A DNA stretch of 64,000 nt from Sphingomonas arenae (GCF_016924655.1 NZ_JAFFJU010000002.1:62001-126000); one strand, 5' to 3'; counted from the stretch's first letter, positions 38,776 to 47,696 are shown. Numbers and translations are program-made. The notes: generated by a model from the sequence alone, not told the origin.

Positions 38776-40701
38776 CTAGCGGATCGGCAGCTCGAACGGC
38801 GGTGCCGGCAGGTCATCCGCATAAAGATTGAGGATGGGGAAGTCGCTCCAGCCGTAGCGCACGCGCGTGGCCCGCTTCCCGTCCCCGGACAGCACCACGG
38901 CATTCCCGTCGATCCGCGCCTCGGCCCAGCGGCAGCTGTCCTGCGTCGCAGCGCAGAGCTCGAAGCCGATGGGCCGGGTCCCTCCGATCGCACGCAGCCC
39001 GCGTGAGAAGGACACGCGGACGGCGTCCCTTTCCCTAGTCGCCGCCAGCGGCAAGGGGCTGAGCGCGGCGTCCTCTTCACCGTACGCCAGGGCTCGCGCC
39101 GCAAGCGCCAGCCGACGGCCCACCTCCTGCTTGTTGGGTGGATGGATGTCGTTCTGCTCACCAAGGTCGGTTGCGACAACCAGCGCCGCTCGGGAGTCCG
39201 CCGCGGCAGCCCTGCGCTGCGCGTTGATCAGCGCCGCCCACCCGCTATCCACCGGCTCGGACACTGGTCTCCCGAAGCCCGCAAGCGCCACCACCAGGAA
39301 CGGCAACTGGGGGTCGCGGAACTGCTTTCGCCAGCTCGCCATCAGGGCCGCGAGGCGCTTCTCGTAGCCGGGAACGCCCACGTCCGACTCGCCCTGGTAC
39401 CAGGCCACCCCCTTCAGGCTGAGCGGTCCGAGAGGCGCGATCATGCCGTTGTACATGGTGCCGAGACCCGCATGCGTATCCCACGGCGCTCGTGGCGGAT
39501 TACCGATCTCCGCCGGCACGACCGAATATTCCCATCCGGTCCCGAGCGGTTTCGCGCTGCCGTCGGCAAAGGTCAGCTTCAGCCGCTCCGCCGGTCCTTG
39601 GAATCCGCCCGGCCCCCAGCTGTCGCCCAGATTGACCAGGATTTCGTTCTCGCCAGAACGAAGTATCCCCGGCGCGATGCGGTAATCCCGTCCTTCCGAC
39701 CAGCTGAACATGCTGCCGACGCCGATGCCGTTGACCCACGTCTGGTCAAGATCGTCCACCACGCCGAGCGAGAGGGTCGCTCCTTTCGCGGCCTCCTGCG
39801 GTGTCAGCGTGACCCGGCGACGTGCCCAGACCTGGCCGTTGAAGCTGGCGAAAGCGGGATCGCCCCACTCCTCCCAGGGTCCGATTGCCGGGAATGGCCG
39901 CCATTGCAGCCGGTCGCTCGCTCGCCAGGGCTCCTGCCCAGCGGCGTCGCCGGTCCGCTCCCGCCACCAGGCGCCCCATTGCTCGCCGAAGCGGCGGGCG
40001 CCTGCCGAGGGATCGCGCCGGTAGAGCGCCAGCAGCGCCGCGTCCCCTTCTCCCCCGATTGCCCGGGCCGACGCTTCATCAAGCCAGGGCCGGATGCGCG
40101 ATCCGCCCCAGCTCACGTCGATGGCGCCAATCGGCACCTTCTGCGTCGCCCGCAGGTCCCGGACCATGAAGATGCACGCTGCCGAGAAATCCGCCGCGCT
40201 CCCCGGCGTCAGCCGGGCCCATGACGGCGGCTCGGCGAAGCGCTGTTGGGGCGTTAGCGCTGTCTTCTGGGAAACAGTGAGGATGCGCACCTGGTCGTCC
40301 CTGGACGCTTGCACCTCCCCCGCGCCGTTCAGCGCCTGCTTGACCGCCCATTCCATGTTCGACTGGCCCGAGCAGAGCCACACATCGCCCAGCAGCACGT
40401 CGGCAGCGCGCGCCACCCCCGAGGAAGAACGGGCCTCGAGCACATGTGGCCCGCCCGCAGGGAGCGGCGCGAACTCGACCGACCAGCGTCCGCTGCCATC
40501 CGCGCGCACTTCCCGCGCCTGTCCCGCCAGGCTCACCCGCAGACGCTCGCCCGCATCGGCGTCTCCGGCGACCCGGATAGGCCGCTCCCGCTGGAGCACA
40601 GCGCCGTCGCCGAACAGGGGATCGAGCCGCGGGGCGCCCTCCGCAGCTGTTCCCGCCAGCAGCGTCGCCGTAAGGGCGGTCAGAGTGCGATGCGCGGACA
40701 T
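38776..40701 (-). CDS. SGNH-type acetylesterase (sialate O-acetylesterase family), probable acetyl-xylan/oligosaccharide esterase
   Basis: A 641-residue exported protein with a signal peptide (to about residue 22) and an N-terminal beta-sandwich. The SGNH esterase fold has nucleophile Ser in LCSGQSNMEW, a WYQGESD block and catalytic Asp-His in NDIHPPN. A jelly-roll domain is inserted in the middle (FNGQVWARRR to VNGIGVGS). Family members are annotated as sialate O-acetylesterases, but many in polysaccharide loci remove acetyl groups from xylan or its oligomers. The ATG at 40701 lies 22 bases inside the end of xylC, so the gene is the last of the xylXABC operon. This strongly suggests acetylated xylo-oligosaccharide as the substrate. 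Confidence 0.83.
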   Translation of the reverse strand: MSAHRTLTALTATLLAGTAAEGAPRLDPLFGDGAVLQRERPIRVAGDADAGERLRVSLAGQAREVRADGSGRWSVEFAPLPAGGPHVLEARSSSGVARAADVLLGDVWLCSGQSNMEWAVKQALNGAGEVQASRDDQVRILTVSQKTALTPQQRFAEPPSWARLTPGSAADFSAACIFMVRDLRATQKVPIGAIDVSWGGSRIRPWLDEASARAIGGEGDAALLALYRRDPSAGARRFGEQWGAWWRERTGDAAGQEPWRASDRLQWRPFPAIGPWEEWGDPAFASFNGQVWARRRVTLTPQEAAKGATLSLGVVDDLDQTWVNGIGVGSMFSWSEGRDYRIAPGILRSGENEILVNLGDSWGPGGFQGPAERLKLTFADGSAKPLGTGWEYSVVPAEIGNPPRAPWDTHAGLGTMYNGMIAPLGPLSLKGVAWYQGESDVGVPGYEKRLAALMASWRKQFRDPQLPFLVVALAGFGRPVSEPVDSGWAALINAQRRAAAADSRAALVVATDLGEQNDIHPPNKQEVGRRLALAARALAYGEEDAALSPLPLAATRERDAVRVSFSRGLRAIGGTRPIGFELCAATQDSCRWAEARIDGNAVVLSGDGKRATRVRYGWSDFPILNLYADDLPAPPFELPIR

Positions 40702-41546
40702 GGCAAGCCGGGCACGTCCACCCGGAACTCGAACAGATGACCGATGGCGGGCTGGCGGGAAATCTCCTCCGCGCTCATCTTCTGCCGCGCGGTGGTCGCA
40801 TAGACCGTGCGCAAGTCCTGGCCTCCGAAGGCGAGCTTGGTGATGTTCGCCACCGGGAAACGCACCCGCTCCAGCAGTTCGCCTGACGGCGAGTAGCGGC
40901 GCGCCTCCCAGCCGGCATAGAGACCGATCCATATGCACCCTTCCGCGTCACAGGTCGGACCGTCGGGAAAGCCCCCGCCCTCCTCGATTTCGACGATCAG
41001 CCGAGACGGACCCAAACTGCCGTCCTGAGCGATCTCGCAGGCCGAAATCGTCCGCTCGAGAGTGTCGACCCAGTAGAGCGTCCGCCCGTCCGGCGCGATC
41101 GCGGGCCCGTTGGTGATGGCGACGCCGGACAGCCCCGCATGCGTCAGCTGCCCGCGCTCGAACCGGTAGAAGCTCCCGCTCTTCGCCCGCTCGCCATTGT
41201 CCATGGTGCCGAACCAGAGCCGCCCGGCAGCGTCTACCACGCCATCATTCAGCCGATTGCGAGGATGCTCCGGCTCCACCTCTTGGATCAGCCGGAACTC
41301 TCCGCTGCCCGGATCGAAGTGGTGCAGACCGCTTTGCAGCCCAGCGACGAAGCCGCCGCTACTCGCCGGGAGCACGAAGCCGATCTGTTCGGGCGCATCC
41401 CAGCTGCGCCGATCACCCCTGTTGGGATGCAGGCGATGGATCTTGTGCTGCTTGATATCGGTGAACCAGAAGGAGTCGTTGACCCAGACCGGACCCTCGC
41501 CAAGCTGCGCCGCGACCTCCCATACGACCCGCGGCGCCTCGGTCAT
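40680..41546 (-). CDS. xylC: SMP-30/gluconolactonase family, xylonolactonase
   Basis: A 288-residue cytoplasmic six-bladed propeller lactonase. Metal-binding residues are visible in LGEGPVW (Glu), NRLNDGVVD (Asn) and FPDGPTCD (Asp region). It hydrolyses D-xylono-lactone to xylonate, by analogy with Caulobacter XylC, whose operon position it shares. The start at 41546 leaves a one-base gap after the xylB stop. Upstream ATGs at 41564 and 41567 would overlap xylB by about 20 bases and remain possible. The end overlaps the esterase gene. Assignment to xylonolactone instead of gluconolactone rests on context. Confidence 0.87.
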   Translation of the reverse strand: MTEAPRVVWEVAAQLGEGPVWVNDSFWFTDIKQHKIHRLHPNRGDRRSWDAPEQIGFVLPASSGGFVAGLQSGLHHFDPGSGEFRLIQEVEPEHPRNRLNDGVVDAAGRLWFGTMDNGERAKSGSFYRFERGQLTHAGLSGVAITNGPAIAPDGRTLYWVDTLERTISACEIAQDGSLGPSRLIVEIEEGGGFPDGPTCDAEGCIWIGLYAGWEARRYSPSGELLERVRFPVANITKLAFGGQDLRTVYATTARQKMSAEEISRQPAIGHLFEFRVDVPGLPCPRIAL

Positions 41547-41547
41547 C

Positions 41548-42321
41548 TCAGCGCCACCCCGCATCAACGAAATGCTCGTGTCCGCTCACCAGTCGCGCCT
41601 CGTCCGACGCCAGGAACAGGATCATCGCAGCGATATCCTTCGGCACCAGCCGACCCTTGAGGCACTGCGCCGCGACGATCTCTGCTTCACCCTCCGGAGT
41701 GTACCACTTGAGTTGACGAGGGGTCCGCACGTTTCCGGGGACGACGCAGTTCACGCGGATGTTGTCGGGGCCCAGTTCCCGCGCCAGCGCGCGCGTCAGT
41801 CCTTCGATGCCGGCCTTGCACGTCTGGTATAGCACCAGCTCCGGCAGCGCGAGGTGCCAGCTGATCGAGCCAAGGTTGACGATCGCTCCGCCCCCCTTCT
41901 GCCGCATGCCCGGGATGACCGATTGTGCGCAGAAGAACAGGTGCTTGAGGTTCACTGCGACCCGGTTATCCCAATATTCCTCGGTGACGTCCTCCACCTT
42001 GTGACGGTCGTCATTCGCGGCATTGTTGACCAGTACGTCGAACGGCCCCGCCTCTTCCACCAGCCGCGCGATGCTCGCCTGCGTCGCAGCGATGTTGGTC
42101 AGGTCCACGCGTTCGAACCCGGCATTCAGACTTTCGGCAAGCTCCCGCGATTCATCTTCGCAGATGTCGAAGAAGGTGACGTGCGCGTCCTGGCCGGCGA
42201 AAGCCTCGACGATGCCCGCGCCGATCCCCGATCCACCGCCGGTGACCAGCACGCGCTTGCCGCGCAGGCTCGGATAGATCGCGCTGCCTGCTCCCGCCTG
42301 CTCCAAACTAGCCCCCGACAT
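41548..42321 (-). CDS. xylB: NAD-dependent D-xylose 1-dehydrogenase (SDR family)
   Basis: A 257-residue classical SDR oxidising D-xylose to xylono-lactone. It has the NAD loop TGGGSGIGAG, NNAANDDRHK after the central strand, catalytic Ser in LGSISWHL and YQTCK as YxxxK. NDDRHK, SISWHLALPELVLY and the end HFVDAGWR match my memory of the Caulobacter xylose dehydrogenase closely. The start at 42321 overlaps the xylA end by 14 bases. The stretch upstream to 42414 lies wholly inside xylA and is rejected. Confidence 0.92.
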   Translation of the reverse strand: MSGASLEQAGAGSAIYPSLRGKRVLVTGGGSGIGAGIVEAFAGQDAHVTFFDICEDESRELAESLNAGFERVDLTNIAATQASIARLVEEAGPFDVLVNNAANDDRHKVEDVTEEYWDNRVAVNLKHLFFCAQSVIPGMRQKGGGAIVNLGSISWHLALPELVLYQTCKAGIEGLTRALARELGPDNIRVNCVVPGNVRTPRQLKWYTPEGEAEIVAAQCLKGRLVPKDIAAMILFLASDEARLVSGHEHFVDAGWR

Positions 42322-43744
42322 AGACAGTCTTGATCTGCGTGTAGAACTCAACTGCGGCGAAGCCCTGCTCCCGCGCGCCGTAGCTCGACTTGCGCGTTCC
42401 ACCGAATGGCACATGATAATCGACGCCAGCCGTTGGCAGGTTCACCATCACCATCCCCGCCCGCACTGCGCGACGGAAATGACGGGAGTGCTTTAGGGAG
42501 TTGGTGACGATGCCGGCCGACAGGCCGAACTGGCCGCGATTGGCGATCTCCAGCGCTTCGTCATAGTCCCGCACGCGCACCGTGCTGGCCACCGGCCCGA
42601 AGACCTCCTCGCAATTGATGCGCTGGTCCGGCGCGGTGTCGGCGATCACCGTCGGCGCCATGTAGTAGCCACGCTTGTCGAGCGTCAGTGCTTCGCCGCC
42701 CGTCAGCACCTTGCCGCCCTCGTCCCGCGCGATCCCTACGTAACGCAGGTTCTGCTCGAGCTGCTGCTCGCTGACCGCCGGACCGATCTGGGTCTGCGGG
42801 TCGAGCGCGTCGCCGACCCGCAGCGAGCGGGCGCGCTCCGCCAGCGCTTCGACGAAGCGGTCGTGGATGCCCTCCGTGACGATGATCCGCGAAGACGCGG
42901 TGCAGCGCTGGCCGGTGCCGAAGAAGGCCCCGTCGATGGCGCAGGTGACTGCCCGTTCCAGGTCGGCATCGTCCAGCACCACGAGCGGGTTCTTGCCGCC
43001 CATCTCCAGCTGCACCCGCGCCTGGCGCTTCATCGCGCCAAGCCCCACCATTGCGCCGACGCCCTGCGAGCCGGTGAAGCTGATGGCATCGACCTGCGGA
43101 TGATCGACAATGGCTCGGCCGACGTCCCCTTCGCCGATGACCAGGTTGAACACGCCGGCTGGAGCGCCGGCCTCGTGGATGATCGCAGCCAGCGCGTGCG
43201 CGATGGCGGGGGTCGGCGTCGCCGGCTTCAGGACCACGGTGTTGCCGAACGCCAGCGCCGGCGCTGCCTTCCACGCCGGAATGGCAATCGGAAAGTTCCA
43301 CGGCGTGATCAGGCCGACGACGCCTACCGCCTCACGGTGAGTTGCTACATCGATGCCGGGGCGCGTCGATTCCAGCGTCTGGCCGTGTCGCCGGAGCGCT
43401 TCGCCGGCGAAATATTTCAGGATCCGGGCGGCGCGCATGACCTCGCCCGTTCCTTCCGCAAGCGTCTTGCCCTCTTCGCGCGACAGCAACGCGCCCAGTT
43501 CCTTCGCCCGCTCCATCACCAGCGCGCCGGCGCGGTCGAGCACGTCCGAGCGCACCTCCGGCGACGCCTCGGACCAGGCCGGGAAGGCTGCGCGCGCCGC
43601 CTGGACTGCCTGGTCGACGTCCTCGGCGTTCCCCTTGGGATAGGTCGCGACCGTGTCGTCCAGGTTGGACGGGTTCACGCTGCTGCCGCTGGCGTCGCCG
43701 CCAAGCGCGCGGCCGCCGATGAAATGACTCAGGATGTCGGACAT
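42308..43744 (-). CDS. xylA: Alpha-ketoglutarate semialdehyde dehydrogenase, Weimberg pathway
   Basis: A 478-residue aldehyde dehydrogenase. It has ITPWNFPIAIP (nucleotide/oxyanion Asn), the general base in QLEMGGKNP, catalytic Cys in GTGQRCTASS and NCEEVFGP near the end. It performs the last step of the Weimberg route, alpha-ketoglutarate semialdehyde to alpha-ketoglutarate. The gene lies between xylX (11-base gap) and xylB (overlap), the Caulobacter order XABC. The symbol follows Caulobacter usage, where xylA is not xylose isomerase. Confidence 0.92.
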   Translation of the reverse strand: MSDILSHFIGGRALGGDASGSSVNPSNLDDTVATYPKGNAEDVDQAVQAARAAFPAWSEASPEVRSDVLDRAGALVMERAKELGALLSREEGKTLAEGTGEVMRAARILKYFAGEALRRHGQTLESTRPGIDVATHREAVGVVGLITPWNFPIAIPAWKAAPALAFGNTVVLKPATPTPAIAHALAAIIHEAGAPAGVFNLVIGEGDVGRAIVDHPQVDAISFTGSQGVGAMVGLGAMKRQARVQLEMGGKNPLVVLDDADLERAVTCAIDGAFFGTGQRCTASSRIIVTEGIHDRFVEALAERARSLRVGDALDPQTQIGPAVSEQQLEQNLRYVGIARDEGGKVLTGGEALTLDKRGYYMAPTVIADTAPDQRINCEEVFGPVASTVRVRDYDEALEIANRGQFGLSAGIVTNSLKHSRHFRRAVRAGMVMVNLPTAGVDYHVPFGGTRKSSYGAREQGFAAVEFYTQIKTVYVGG

Positions 43745-43755
43745 GGGTCCTGCTT

Positions 43756-44883
43756 TCAGGCGTTCGTGGTGGCGAGGAGGCCGCGATTGGCCAGGTTGCG
43801 CATGAGCGCGCGCACGCCGAAGCGCCAGGGGGGCGCCTCCTTTGACGTGGTCACGCGGTTGACCAGAGTGCCGAGCCTGGGAGCGCTGATGCGAACCACA
43901 TCGCCCGGCTTGTGGGTGAACCCGCGGCCCCGCTCATCGCGGTCGTCCGTGGGCGCGAACAGCGTTCCAAGGAACAGCGCGAAGCCGTCCGGATAATGGT
44001 GTTCGCTCAGCGCCTGTCGGACGAGCTCCGCCGGGTCACGGCTGATCTCGCTCATCAGGCTGCGTCCGCGCAGGGTGAAGCCGTCCTCACCGACGATCTC
44101 CAGCTCGACCACGGCCGAGCGCACGTCGTCCAGAGTGAAGCGCGCGTCGAACAGCCGGATGAACGGCCCGATCGCGCATGACGCATTGTTGTCCTTGGCC
44201 TTGCTCAGCAGCAGCGCGCTGCGGCCTTCGAAGTCCCGCAGATTGACATCATTGCCGAGGCTGGCGCCCTTGATTGAGCCGCGGCTGTCGACAACCACCA
44301 CGACTTCCGGCTCCGGATTGTTCCAGCTCGAATCGGAACGCACGCCAATCGGCGCCCCCGAACCCACGCTCGCGAGCAGCGCCGTCTTGGTGAAGATCTC
44401 CGCGTCCGGTCCGATCGCGACTTCCAGATACTGCGACCAGAGCCCGTCTTCGAGCAGCGCGTCCTTCAGCCGTGCAGCCTCGGGTGTGCCAGGGACGACC
44501 GAGCGTATGGCGCCGCCGATGCGCTGCTCGAGCTTGTCGCGGATCGCTGCCGCCTGCTGATAGTCGCCGCGGGCACGCTCTTCGATGACCCGTTCGATCG
44601 CCGAGATGGCGAAGGTCACGCCGGCCGCCTTGACCACCTGCAGGTCGACGGGTGCAAGCAGCTGGTCGGCACGGAGTTCCGACACAGGAAAGAGCGGCTC
44701 GCCCCTGGCAGAAGCGGGATCGTCGAGGTCGAGCAGGTCGGAAATGGTGGGCGCAACGCGGGAGACGTCCTCGACGATACCGCCGCGGATGAGCACTGGA
44801 GTTGGACCCGCCGCCAGCTGCAGCCGCCCGGCGAGCACTGCTTCCCCGTGATCTTCCGGCAGCATCGCCGCCACGTCTTCCAT
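43756..44883 (-). CDS. xylX: 2-keto-3-deoxy-D-xylonate dehydratase (FAH family), Weimberg pathway
   Basis: A 375-residue fumarylacetoacetate-hydrolase-fold enzyme. The FAH core carries metal-binding acidic residues, with EIFTK (about 157-161), NPEPEVVVVVD and GNDVNLRD in the middle and SMSEI-like LMSEISRDP later. XylX dehydrates 2-keto-3-deoxyxylonate to alpha-ketoglutarate semialdehyde. Being first in an XABC operon identifies it well. ATG 44883 is used; GTG 44889 two codons upstream is equally possible because GAGG lies closer to it. A perfect LacI-type operator sits 29 bases upstream. Confidence 0.88.
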   Translation of the reverse strand: MEDVAAMLPEDHGEAVLAGRLQLAAGPTPVLIRGGIVEDVSRVAPTISDLLDLDDPASARGEPLFPVSELRADQLLAPVDLQVVKAAGVTFAISAIERVIEERARGDYQQAAAIRDKLEQRIGGAIRSVVPGTPEAARLKDALLEDGLWSQYLEVAIGPDAEIFTKTALLASVGSGAPIGVRSDSSWNNPEPEVVVVVDSRGSIKGASLGNDVNLRDFEGRSALLLSKAKDNNASCAIGPFIRLFDARFTLDDVRSAVVELEIVGEDGFTLRGRSLMSEISRDPAELVRQALSEHHYPDGFALFLGTLFAPTDDRDERGRGFTHKPGDVVRISAPRLGTLVNRVTTSKEAPPWRFGVRALMRNLANRGLLATTNA

Positions 44884-44911
44884 GCTCACCCGACCTCGCG
44901 CGATTGTCTGT

Positions 44912-44925
44912 TGGTAGCGCTACCA
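44912..44925. promoter_or_regulatory. Perfect LacI-type operator before xylX
   Basis: TGGTAGCGCTACCA, a perfect 14-base palindrome identical to the one at 34275-34288 beside the LacI gene. It lies between xylX and the stop of the GH3 gene at 44970, in the place of the xylXABC promoter. The shared sequence predicts the same repressor at both. Confidence 0.82.
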
Positions 44926-44969
44926 TTCGGCCTCGACACTCACCATTGTCAAGGCACGATCGGCCTTCT

Positions 44970-47471
44970 TTACGGCTGCCCGCAGGCGTTCTGGTCGACC
45001 ATGGCGCTGGCGACCCGCACATCCGAGATCGACAGGCTCAGGCGCCCTGCCGTGCTGATCGCCACCGGCGTGGTGACGCGCTTCGGGTCGAGCCCGGCCC
45101 GCACGAAACAGCGCAGCGGCAGCACCAGCGAACGCCACTCGCCGACGGGTGCCGACCGCAACAAGCCACCGACGGACAGGCGTGCGCCGTCCATCGCGAC
45201 CGTCACGGCGCCGCTCGGCCGCTGGTCGACCCTGTACTCGACAATCAGGCTCAGTTCGCCGGTCGCCTCCCGCGAGATGTCGATGGGCTCGGCCGCCTCG
45301 ATGCGCGCCGCCGCTTCGCCCGTCCCCGTCCAGGTGAACCGCCGCGCATCCTCCTGGGCTCGCCGATCGAGCGCCACGATGCGCACGGCTGGGCCCGTCA
45401 CGCCCCACCGCCAGTTCGGCGGCAGCGTTCCGCGCCCGAAGTAGACGCCATCCGCTCCGCCCGGGACCGGCGGCGGCCGGTCCTCTGCCAGCAGCGGCAC
45501 GGTGCCGGGCTGGGCATAACTCAGGCCGTAGCCATAGGGGAACAGCGGGTCGTAGCTGGCGTCCCCGCGATTAAGCGGGCCCTGGTCGGCGCGCTTGGGC
45601 CAGCTGTAGGACAGCCGCCCCTTGAAGTCGTGCCGAACGGCCCCGCTCCCATCCCCGAACAGCACGTCGGCGACACCGCTCCCCTCGCTGCCCGGCAGAA
45701 AGGCAGCGACAAACGCGTCCGATGCATTGATCTCCGGGTTGACCCACATCGGGCGACCCGAGAGGAACACGGACACGGTGGGAATGCCCGCCGCTTTCAA
45801 TCGCTTCAGCAGTTCCAGGTCGCGTTCGTCTCCGGGGCTGTAGTCGAGGTTCGCCCGATCGCCCACGAACTCGGCATAAGGCTCCTCGCCGAACACCACG
45901 ATGGCGACGTCGGGCTTGCGCCGGTAGCGCCCATCGACGCTCAGCGTTGCCGTGCCGCCGGCTGCCCGGACGGCATCCCGAATGCCACCGTAGATCGACG
46001 TCGCTCCAGGGAAATCTTGGTTGCTGAGACCGGTGCCCTGCCAACTGATCGTCCAGCCGCCCGACTGCTTCCCGATGTTGTCCGCGCCATCGCCCGCAAC
46101 CAGCACGTTGGCTTGCGGCTTCAGCGGCAGCACGCCGTTGTTCTTCAGCAGCACCAGGGATTCCCGCACTGCCTGCCGCGCCACGGCGCGATGCTCGACG
46201 GAGCCGAGCAGATCGAAGCGCCCGGCGAGCGGACGGGTCGAAGGAGCACCCTTGTCGAACAGCCCCGCGCGGAGCTTCACCCGCAGGATCCGCCGCACCG
46301 CATCGTCCAGCCGCGCCATCGGGATCTCGCCCGATTGCACCTGCGCCAGCGTATTCTCGTACAGCCCCTTCCAGCTGTCCGGCGCCATGAACATGTCGAG
46401 CCCGGCGTTGATCGTTTGCGGACAGCTGACGTTGGTGCAGCCCGGAACCTGCCCGTGCGCGTTCCAGTCGCCGACGACCAGCCCGTCGAAGTTCATGTCG
46501 TCCTTCAGCGCGCCGGTCAGCAGATCCTTGTCACCATGGGTCTTCTCGCCTCGAATGCTGGAGAAGGAGGCCATGACCGCCTGCACGCCCGCTTCGATGG
46601 CGGGCGGATAGCCCGCACCATGGATATCCCGCAGCTCTTCGGGCGAGGAAGGATTGTCGCCCTGGTCCTTGCCGTCGAGCGTGCCGCCATCGCCGACGAA
46701 ATGCTTGGCGGTGGCGATCACGCGGCCGTCACGCAGGAAATCAGGGGTGCCGGGCGCCCCCTGCAGCCCCTCCACCATCTTGCCGGCGAACGACCTTACA
46801 ACCTCCGGATCCTCCGAGAACCCTTCATACGTCCGACCCCAGCGGTCATCCCGAACCACCGCCAGGGTCGGCGAGAAGTCCCAGTCGATACCGGTGATCA
46901 CCATCTCGCGTGCGGTGACCTCCCCGATCCGGCGGATCAGGTCCGGGTTGCGGGTCGCCCCCAGGCCGATATTTTGCGGGAAGATGGTTGCGCCGACCAC
47001 GTTGGCGTGCCCGTGCACGGCATCGATGCCCCACATCAGCGGGATGCGCTCGCCCTTCCAATCGGCGTTGTTCGAAGCGTTCCAATAGGCATCGGCCAGC
47101 TTTAGCCACTCCGCCGGAGCCGCCTTCTCGTTACCGCCCGGAGCACTGTTGCCGCCGGCGAGGATGGAGCCGAATTTGTACCTGGCGACTTCTTCCGGCG
47201 TGATGCTCGAGATGTCCGGCTGAACGATCTGCGCGACCTTCTCCTCGACCGGCATGCGCGCCAAAATCGCGTCGATCCGAGCTTCGATTGCAGGGGCCGA
47301 GGCAACCCGGCTTCGCACATCCGGCCAAGCCTGCGCACTCGATGGGGACGCAGCGGGTGGAGCCCCGGTGCTGGCAACTGGCACCGGCGGCACAGTCGCG
47401 CAGCCCACCAGGGCAAGGGCCGATGCAATTGCGAGAACACTGGTTCCGGCCGTTCCACGCCTGCGAAGCAT
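44970..47471 (-). CDS. Glycoside hydrolase family 3, exo-glucanase/xylosidase type with extra C-terminal domain
   Basis: An 833-residue enzyme with a lipoprotein-like signal (LALVGCA near residue 22-28). The barrel domain has the nucleophile Asp in VVGDWNAHG, followed by the alpha/beta sandwich. A C-terminal beta-sandwich of about 160 residues (from about GVTGPAVRIV) is unlike the FnIII end of the other GH3 here. This layout recalls the marine exo-glucanase ExoP group. ATG 47471 follows GGGGGAGG; the upstream ATG at 47507 is rejected. Its own operator lies at 47520. It probably finishes off xylo- or gluco-oligosaccharides in the periplasm or at the membrane. Confidence 0.88.
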   Translation of the reverse strand: MLRRRGTAGTSVLAIASALALVGCATVPPVPVASTGAPPAASPSSAQAWPDVRSRVASAPAIEARIDAILARMPVEEKVAQIVQPDISSITPEEVARYKFGSILAGGNSAPGGNEKAAPAEWLKLADAYWNASNNADWKGERIPLMWGIDAVHGHANVVGATIFPQNIGLGATRNPDLIRRIGEVTAREMVITGIDWDFSPTLAVVRDDRWGRTYEGFSEDPEVVRSFAGKMVEGLQGAPGTPDFLRDGRVIATAKHFVGDGGTLDGKDQGDNPSSPEELRDIHGAGYPPAIEAGVQAVMASFSSIRGEKTHGDKDLLTGALKDDMNFDGLVVGDWNAHGQVPGCTNVSCPQTINAGLDMFMAPDSWKGLYENTLAQVQSGEIPMARLDDAVRRILRVKLRAGLFDKGAPSTRPLAGRFDLLGSVEHRAVARQAVRESLVLLKNNGVLPLKPQANVLVAGDGADNIGKQSGGWTISWQGTGLSNQDFPGATSIYGGIRDAVRAAGGTATLSVDGRYRRKPDVAIVVFGEEPYAEFVGDRANLDYSPGDERDLELLKRLKAAGIPTVSVFLSGRPMWVNPEINASDAFVAAFLPGSEGSGVADVLFGDGSGAVRHDFKGRLSYSWPKRADQGPLNRGDASYDPLFPYGYGLSYAQPGTVPLLAEDRPPPVPGGADGVYFGRGTLPPNWRWGVTGPAVRIVALDRRAQEDARRFTWTGTGEAAARIEAAEPIDISREATGELSLIVEYRVDQRPSGAVTVAMDGARLSVGGLLRSAPVGEWRSLVLPLRCFVRAGLDPKRVTTPVAISTAGRLSLSISDVRVASAMVDQNACGQP

Positions 47472-47519
47472 CGATCCTCCCCCATTCTGACCTGCGCGCA
47501 ACTGCACGGGTCAGTCGCG

Positions 47520-47535
47520 ATGATAGCGCTATCAT
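47520..47535. promoter_or_regulatory. Perfect LacI-type operator before second GH3
   Basis: ATGATAGCGCTATCAT, a 16-base perfect palindrome, 49 bases upstream of the GH3 start. It shares the TAGCGCTA core with the other sites but has different flanks (GAT/ATC), so it may be read by a different LacI paralogue. Confidence 0.72.
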
Positions 47536-47636
47536 GCCGACCACTACTCACCGCGTCCAGTCCAGTCACTCCGCGTGGCGGAAAGTTCCTGGACCACATT
47601 CGAGAGCGCGGCAGAGCCAAACAGGTCTTTGAAGAC

Positions 47637-47672
47637 AGCCGCCGGGCGGCGCTGGTGCGCTGCCCGGCGGCT
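47637..47672 (-). terminator. Hairpin after the second RTX gene
   Basis: AGCCGCCGGGC pairs perfectly with GCCCGGCGGCT (11 base pairs). In the minus direction it comes 24 bases after the RTX gene stop, so it is the likely terminator of that gene and insulates the GH3 promoter. Confidence 0.65.
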
Positions 47673-47696
47673 TGGGGTGCAGGTTGGGCTGTTAGC

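Noticed and set aside
40252-40264. A GTTAGCGCT sequence resembling the LacI operators
   Set aside because: Only one half matches (GTTAGCGCTGTC), and it lies deep within the esterase coding region.
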